A DNA stretch of 64,000 bases from Brevibacillus laterosporus (lineage in GTDB: Bacteria > Bacillota > Bacilli > Brevibacillales > Brevibacillaceae). Position numbers and translations under genes: made by a program. The notes beneath the pieces were generated by a model that did not search any database, was not told the DNA's origin, and saw nothing but the letters and a program-made list of their open reading frames with translations. Location of the stretch: assembly GCA_007833815.1 (NCBI GenBank), contig CP033464.1, forward strand, positions 2,784,001-2,848,000. Direction: 5' to 3'. Shown one piece after another: positions 61,422 through 64,000 of this stretch. Position 1 is the stretch's first letter. Every line of letters begins with the position of its first letter.

Positions 61422-63314
61422 ATGAAAGAAAAAATTGAATTAGAAATTAAACGTATAATCCATCTATTGCAAAAAGCTCAATCAGCTGACGGCGCCTGGC
61501 GTTATTGTTCGGAAAGCGGACCACTAACCGATGCATATATGATAATCCTATTACGGACCTTGATGATTGATGACGAGGAGTTAATTAGAAGTTTGGCTGA
61601 TCGCATTACCATAAGGCAGGAGAAAAACGGAGCCTGGAAGCTGTTTCATGATGAAGAGGAAGGAAATTTGTCTGCAACCATTGAAGCATACTATGCCCTG
61701 CTTTTTTCAGGGCACAGCCGGAAAACGGATGAGCACATGCAATTAGCAAAGAAGTTTATATTAACCAAAGGCGGAATTTCGGAGGCAAGTATGCTAACAA
61801 AAATCCTTCTTGCCTTGACAGGGCAGTATCCTTGGCCGGGACACTTTCAAATCCCTGTTGAAATCATCCTGCTGCCGCACTGGTTCCCCATCAATTTCTT
61901 CGATTTTGTCGGATATGCAAGAGTACACATCGCACCCATATTGGTCGTTGCAGACCGCAAGTTCGTAATGAAAACAAAAAGAACACCAGACATGTCCGAT
62001 CTTCGAAAAAACGACCTTCCAAAAGCATTGGGCAACTATCCATATCTGACGAATCAACGATCTCATGAATACCGTGCGCTTCTTAACACGATCTTGGATG
62101 GTTTCAAGAACCTTCCTTACCTTCCGTCGCAAATCCATAATATGGCGCTACGTCAGGCTGAACGCTTTATACTGGAAAGAATTGAACCGGATGGAACCTT
62201 GTACAGCTATTTCACTTCCACGTTTCTTATGATATTCGCTCTACTTTCCCTTGGATATTCGGCCAATCATCCAGTGATCACCCGTGCGATTTCAGGGCTG
62301 AAAGCAATGACTTGCCTGACCAATGGACATTTCCATATTCAGATTGCGACATCAACGGTCTGGAATACCGCTTTATTGGCTCATGCTATGCAAGCAACCG
62401 GGGTCTCTGTATCTGAGCCTACAGTTCAAAACGCTGGCCGCTATTTACTCTCTCGCCAGCATCATAAATATGGTGATTGGATGATGAAAAATCCTTTTGT
62501 TTTACCAGGGGGATGGGGTTTTTCCGATATCAATACCATCAATCCCGACGTCGATGACACAACGGCTTCATTAAGAGTAATAAGCAAATTAAGAGAAACA
62601 GACCCGACCTTCCACCATTCATGGGATCGAGGTCTCAATTGGCTGTTATCGATGCAAAACGCCGATGGAGGCTGGCCGGCATTTGAGAAAAATACGGATA
62701 AAAGAATAGTAAACTGGCTTCCCTTCGATGCGGCAGACGCAGTTAGTACAGACCCTTCTACGGCAGATTTAACAGGTAGGACTTTGGAGTTTCTCGGCAA
62801 CAGTGCAGGATTTACCATCGGCCATCCCCAGATTCAAAGAGGGGTGGAGTGGCTTTTAAGCAACCAAGAAGCCAACGGCTTTTGGTACGGACGTTGGGGC
62901 ATTTCTTACATTTACGGCACATGGGCCGCTGCTACCGGCCTAATTGCTGTCGGAGTCTCTTCCGAACATCCTGCAATTCAGAAAGCTGTACAGTGGTTAT
63001 TAAAAATCCAGAATGAAGACGGGGGGTGGGGAGAGTCATGTAAGAGCGATATTGTTAAAACATATGTTTCTTTAGGTGTCAGTACACCTTCTCAAACCGC
63101 GTGGGGAGTGGATGCCCTCATTTCAGTGTTCCATAAACCAATTCCGGCGATTGAACGTGGAATTCAATTTTTAATTGATTCCGAAAAAAATCAGGACTGG
63201 ACGCTCTCCTATCCGACAGGAACCGGATTACCCGGCGGTATTTACTTTCACTACCACAGCTACCGGTACATTTGGCCTTTGCTTGCTTTAGGTAATTATA
63301 AAAAGAAATATTAA
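61422..63314 (+). CDS. sqhC: squalene-hopene/sporulenol-type terpene cyclase
   Basis: 630 residues, the size of Bacillus tetraprenyl-beta-curcumene cyclase (sporulenol synthase, SqhC). QW repeats are visible: KKAQSADGAWRYC-like at the N-terminus, QEKNGAWKLF, QNADGGWPAFE, QEANGFWYGRWG and QNEDGGWGESC. The class II protonating motif is DVDDTTA at residues 376-379 in INPDVDDTTASLRVISKLRE. ILLPHWFPINFFDFVGYARV is also typical. The enzyme cyclises squalene or C35 tetraprenyl-beta-curcumene; in spores sporulenol raises resistance to oxygen. Substrate choice cannot be decided from sequence alone. Confidence 0.94.
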   Translation: MKEKIELEIKRIIHLLQKAQSADGAWRYCSESGPLTDAYMIILLRTLMIDDEELIRSLADRITIRQEKNGAWKLFHDEEEGNLSATIEAYYALLFSGHSRKTDEHMQLAKKFILTKGGISEASMLTKILLALTGQYPWPGHFQIPVEIILLPHWFPINFFDFVGYARVHIAPILVVADRKFVMKTKRTPDMSDLRKNDLPKALGNYPYLTNQRSHEYRALLNTILDGFKNLPYLPSQIHNMALRQAERFILERIEPDGTLYSYFTSTFLMIFALLSLGYSANHPVITRAISGLKAMTCLTNGHFHIQIATSTVWNTALLAHAMQATGVSVSEPTVQNAGRYLLSRQHHKYGDWMMKNPFVLPGGWGFSDINTINPDVDDTTASLRVISKLRETDPTFHHSWDRGLNWLLSMQNADGGWPAFEKNTDKRIVNWLPFDAADAVSTDPSTADLTGRTLEFLGNSAGFTIGHPQIQRGVEWLLSNQEANGFWYGRWGISYIYGTWAAATGLIAVGVSSEHPAIQKAVQWLLKIQNEDGGWGESCKSDIVKTYVSLGVSTPSQTAWGVDALISVFHKPIPAIERGIQFLIDSEKNQDWTLSYPTGTGLPGGIYFHYHSYRYIWPLLALGNYKKKY

Positions 63315-63430
63315 ATATCTCTTTATGTCAAAAATGGACAATGTTCTTAACAAATTAGTTGAAAAAAATTTTATTGTACTCGAAACGGTTGTATCACGTA
63401 AACAACAATTGGATATAATTGTATTACATA

Positions 63431-63456
63431 GACCCGAATAAGGGTCTTTTTTAGTG
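63431..63456 (+). terminator. terminator of sqhC
   Basis: GACCC (63431-63435) pairs with GGGTC (63442-63446), loop GAATAA, then TTTTTTA. Confidence 0.75.
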
Positions 63457-63585
63457 TCCATTATTCGGGTTAAAGCCCAAGATCCATATGGTGTGTTTTT
63501 AGATGAGGGTTAACCGAGCTATTGTCCGCTCAATGTAATGGGAAGTTTTTGTTGTTCTGGTATTCGTTGATTTCAAATGGTGCAT

Positions 63586-64000
63586 TCATTTAATCAATTC
63601 AGTAAAAACTACCAATCTTTTTGCATGTTCTTGTGTCTTCTTATTAAATTTTCCTGAACAAGTTATAAGATTCAGATGAGATGTAACTGATTCGCCAAAT
63701 ATCTTTTCCAATGGAGCCTCTTTCGTATTAAAGGAAGTTATTTCTTTTACCACATAAATAAGCTGATCATTGTTTGTATTTGACACGAAAACTTGATCAC
63801 CAGGTTTCAATTTTTTTAAATGATAAAAGATCGCTGGGCCCGTATAATGATCAAAATGACCAGCAATAACAGCACTACCGTTTTCACCTGGTTTTGTCCA
63901 AGGAGATAAAATACCTACTTTGTTAAAAGCCTTCGGAACGTCCATACTTCCTTCCGTTGTTATACCCACCGTTTCTATTACCGTATCTAAATCAATAGAA
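63586..64000 (-). CDS. class D/F-like sortase, 5' end outside the window
   Basis: The visible 138 residues are in frame to the window edge, so the N-terminal membrane anchor lies beyond 64000. SMDVPKAFNKVGILSPWTKP, GENGSAVIAGHFDHYTGPAI (catalytic His of AGHFDH) and LNLITCSGKFNKKTQEHAKR (catalytic Cys in ITC, Arg soon after) are sortase signatures. The conserved KPGE-GSAVIAGH pattern fits class F (or D) sortases of Gram-positives. Sortases join surface proteins to cell-wall peptidoglycan at LPxTG-type signals. Its substrate is not in the window. Confidence 0.9.
   Translation of the reverse strand, partial: SIDLDTVIETVGITTEGSMDVPKAFNKVGILSPWTKPGENGSAVIAGHFDHYTGPAIFYHLKKLKPGDQVFVSNTNNDQLIYVVKEITSFNTKEAPLEKIFGESVTSHLNLITCSGKFNKKTQEHAKRLVVFTELIK

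Overview
The window reads as chromosome of a low-to-moderate GC, endospore-forming member of the Bacillota. Gene order and protein flavour fit Brevibacillus, with B. laterosporus my best guess; this is inference, since no marker gene is present. Support comes from the spore genes (sda with its DnaA boxes, sleB, a sporulenol/squalene-hopene cyclase) and from Bacillus-type neighbourhoods (yqhG-yqhH divergent from a glycine riboswitch and gcvT-gcvPA-gcvPB; ylaN, ftsW, ylbF-ylbG, yqzE and lipM).

Region 1, about 200-12775, is a decayed prophage or genomic island. A 33-base tRNA-Gly 3' end occurs at both borders (228-260 and 12743-12775, 31 of 33 identical), as expected for attachment sites. Between them lie broken phage genes: holin fragment, GH25 endolysin, ArpU-like regulator, HNH nuclease, terminase small and large subunits, portal protein and prohead protease. 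Several are joined by deletions and frameshifts. Intact-looking cargo genes sit among them: a secreted beta-rich protein, a TPR protein, a GNAT acetyltransferase, a CxxC protein, an Asn-rich cupin, an SUMF1-domain protein and a glycerophosphodiesterase. A transposase-less IS200/IS605-type remnant (about 10905-11262) is also present.

Region 2, 12780-39800, is mostly core genome: LysR regulator and divergent MFS exporter, sda, ylaN, a Ca2+/H+ exchanger, sleB, Asp23-like protein, ftsW, CBS protein, a nuclease lipoprotein, a His-rich zinc/cadmium-type ATPase, ylbF-ylbG, pxpA, an alpha/beta hydrolase, a membrane M1 peptidase, aroK, yqzE, then yqhG and yqhH.

Region 3, 39980-55262, holds the glycine cleavage operon under a tandem glycine riboswitch. 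It is followed by a carbohydrate operon that reconstructs a whole route for 2-O-alpha-mannosyl-D-glycerate: RpiR-type regulator, EIIABC permease (mngA), GH38 mannosidase (mngB), glycerate kinase and mannose-6-phosphate isomerase. A chemoreceptor and lipM come next. In B. subtilis lipM lies close to gcvPB, so the mannosylglycerate genes and chemoreceptor look like an insertion.

Region 4, 55400-64000, has D-amino acid aminotransferase, the B12-dependent ribonucleotide reductase nrdJ, a TniQ fragment, a CBO0543 membrane protein and a DUF2515 protein divergent from the sporulenol-type cyclase. A class F-like sortase is cut by the window edge. No CRISPR array, rRNA gene or complete tRNA was found.
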